A DNA stretch of 64,000 bases from Thermoleptolyngbya sichuanensis A183 (GTDB lineage: Bacteria > Cyanobacteriota > Cyanobacteriia > Elainellales > Elainellaceae): contig NZ_CP053661.1 in NCBI RefSeq assembly GCF_013177315.1, positions 1,488,001-1,552,000 on the forward strand, read 5' to 3'. The notes below the pieces were generated by a model, which did no database searches, was not told the origin of the DNA, and saw only the letters and a list, made by a program, of their open reading frames with translations. Shown here piece by piece: positions 63,133-64,000 of the stretch (position 1 is its first letter; each line of letters begins with the position of its first letter). Position numbers and translations under genes: made by a program.

Positions 63133-63770
63133 CGCTGGAACCAACGCTGGAGCAAAGCTGGAACACTGCCAGAACACTGTCGGGACGTGCTTGCAGAGAA
63201 CGCACAGCAGGGGGTTCTTTTTTATACCAGATATCGACGTGCTGTGCTGACTGTTGACTCAGCGCTGTGCGGCATTTACTGTCGGGTTGACCTGCGTATA
63301 TCTTCGCAAGTCCTCTGCTGCCTTGGTATGAGGCGAACCCGTTGACAAGGGCCCAAAGTTTCTCCAGAAGCGCATTTGACAGGTTTCGGCAACTAAAAGT
63401 GCTTTGATTCTGTAAATCACTCAGCTTTCTTCCTTTCGATTCTTTGAAGTATCCGGAAAAATCCTGAGAAAAGTTTTTTCAAGCCTTACGTAGATTCTCT
63501 TAACTTAAAGGCTCCGTAAAACTTACTAGATTTCCTTTGCAAGGGGCGATCGCCCTCAGGTACTTGTATAGGAAGTCACGCTTAGCGTCGTTTTGTGGGA
63601 GGGCACGGACTCTCTTGGGAGTTGCGGTCGTCACAGAGCGGGGCCTGTTTGGCGTGCGTAAACGTCAATTTCGCGTCCGGGCCGGATCTGACGGTCACTG
63701 TCTAAGGTAACTGCTTGGCGATTTGACAGTCACGACCCGCTGAAGTTTTACAGATCTACGAGAAGCAGTT
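63133..63770. other. Intergenic region upstream of the last gene
   Basis: About 640 bases. AACGCTGGAGCAAAGCTGGAAC-type repeats follow the SpoIID stop. AT-rich stretches near 63470-63535 and a HIP1 site near 63546 are seen. No ORF is convincing, and I see no clear terminator. Confidence 0.5.
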
Positions 63771-64000
63771 ATGGCTACTTTTTCGGTTGCAACGTTCCAA
63801 GAGCTGGTCAACGCTATCAATTCGGCAAACACCAACGCTGAGGCAGATGTTATTGAAATTACTAATAATATCGTCCTGACCAGTGCGCTGCCCTTTATTA
63901 GAGAATCCGCCAGCCTCACAATTCGCAGCAGCACTGGCAACACCTTCAGCCTCAGCGGCGATGCCAACGGCAACGGTATCAATGACGAAGGAGATGTCCG
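63771..64000 (+). CDS. Surface-adhesin-like protein, N-terminal part (cut by window edge)
   Basis: The ATG at 63771 opens ATFSVATFQELVNAINSANTNAEADVIEITNNIVLTSALPF, the start pattern of cyanobacterial surface proteins with a right-handed beta-helix ('choice-of-anchor'/polymorphic outer-membrane type). There is no signal peptide, so export by a type I system is likely, as for RTX proteins. It continues with IRSSTGNTFSLSGDANGNG to the window edge. Only 76 residues are visible. Confidence 0.75.
   Translation, partial: MATFSVATFQELVNAINSANTNAEADVIEITNNIVLTSALPFIRESASLTIRSSTGNTFSLSGDANGNGINDEGDV

Overview
The window looks like chromosome of a filamentous cyanobacterium, probably of the Leptolyngbya/Thermoleptolyngbya type. 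The evidence is dense HIP1 octamers (GCGATCGC and GGCGATCGCC in almost every gene), a beta-carbonic anhydrase with the CcaA/IcfA zinc-site spacing, a short-form HisG, a PTPA-CTERM sorting signal, Ser/Thr kinases with WG repeats or a zinc ribbon, and two RTX-type surface proteins. The genus is an inference. I saw no rRNA, tRNA, CRISPR array or intact transposase.

Layout. 1-9.2 kb: start of a glycosyltransferase (reverse strand, cut by the window edge), hisG, a small conserved protein behind a very long leader, a START-like protein, clpB, and a WG-repeat kinase. 9.3-20.8 kb: a Tat/lipoprotein Rieske protein, a GNAT-like enzyme overlapping a lipoprotein gene, a VOC protein, carbonic anhydrase, an SbmA/BacA-like ABC exporter, folC, a PstS-like protein fused to DUF4912 repeats, and a peptidoglycan-binding protein. 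21-24.2 kb: two related RTX surface-protein genes, both interrupted (one by an in-frame stop at a domain junction, one by a one-base frameshift in a glycine tract). 24.6-30 kb: a zinc-ribbon kinase, then a GT2 glycosyltransferase and a polysaccharide-lyase-like protein. 30-34.5 kb: four tandem paralogous secreted proteins that share and swap modules; the fourth is broken by a 70-bp insertion. 35-37.8 kb: SH3-domain and coiled-coil exported proteins in AT-richer DNA with small repeat elements. 37.8-46 kb: glcD, a DUF39 homocysteine-biosynthesis protein, a disordered basic protein, a TPR protein, threonine aldolase and a PTPA-CTERM protein. 46-50.6 kb: a BON-like protein and a reverse-strand cluster of small envelope proteins. 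51-53.7 kb: an orphan sugar-ABC permease, coaD and an overlapping coiled-coil gene. 53.8-60.1 kb: a giant acidic coiled-coil protein overlapping an actin/Hsp70-fold ATPase, with a run of ten A inside the overlap. 61.2-64 kb: a SpoIID-domain protein and the start of another surface adhesin.

Common theme. Much of the window concerns the cell envelope: exported lipoproteins, peptidoglycan-directed proteins, RTX and CTERM surface proteins, glycosyltransferases and sensor kinases. Housekeeping genes (hisG, clpB, folC, glcD, ltaE, coaD) are scattered between them with no pathway clustering.

Non-coding structure. Three small inverted-repeat element types are present (one in three copies around a 43-bp palindrome). 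Short tandem repeats of 12-16 bp, each with a different sequence, lie directly upstream of several genes. CCAAAATC-type oligomers occur as inverted pairs. The strongest leads for new biology are the shuffled lipoprotein family, the A10 frameshift junction between the giant coiled-coil protein and the ATPase, the two interrupted RTX genes, and the upstream minisatellites.
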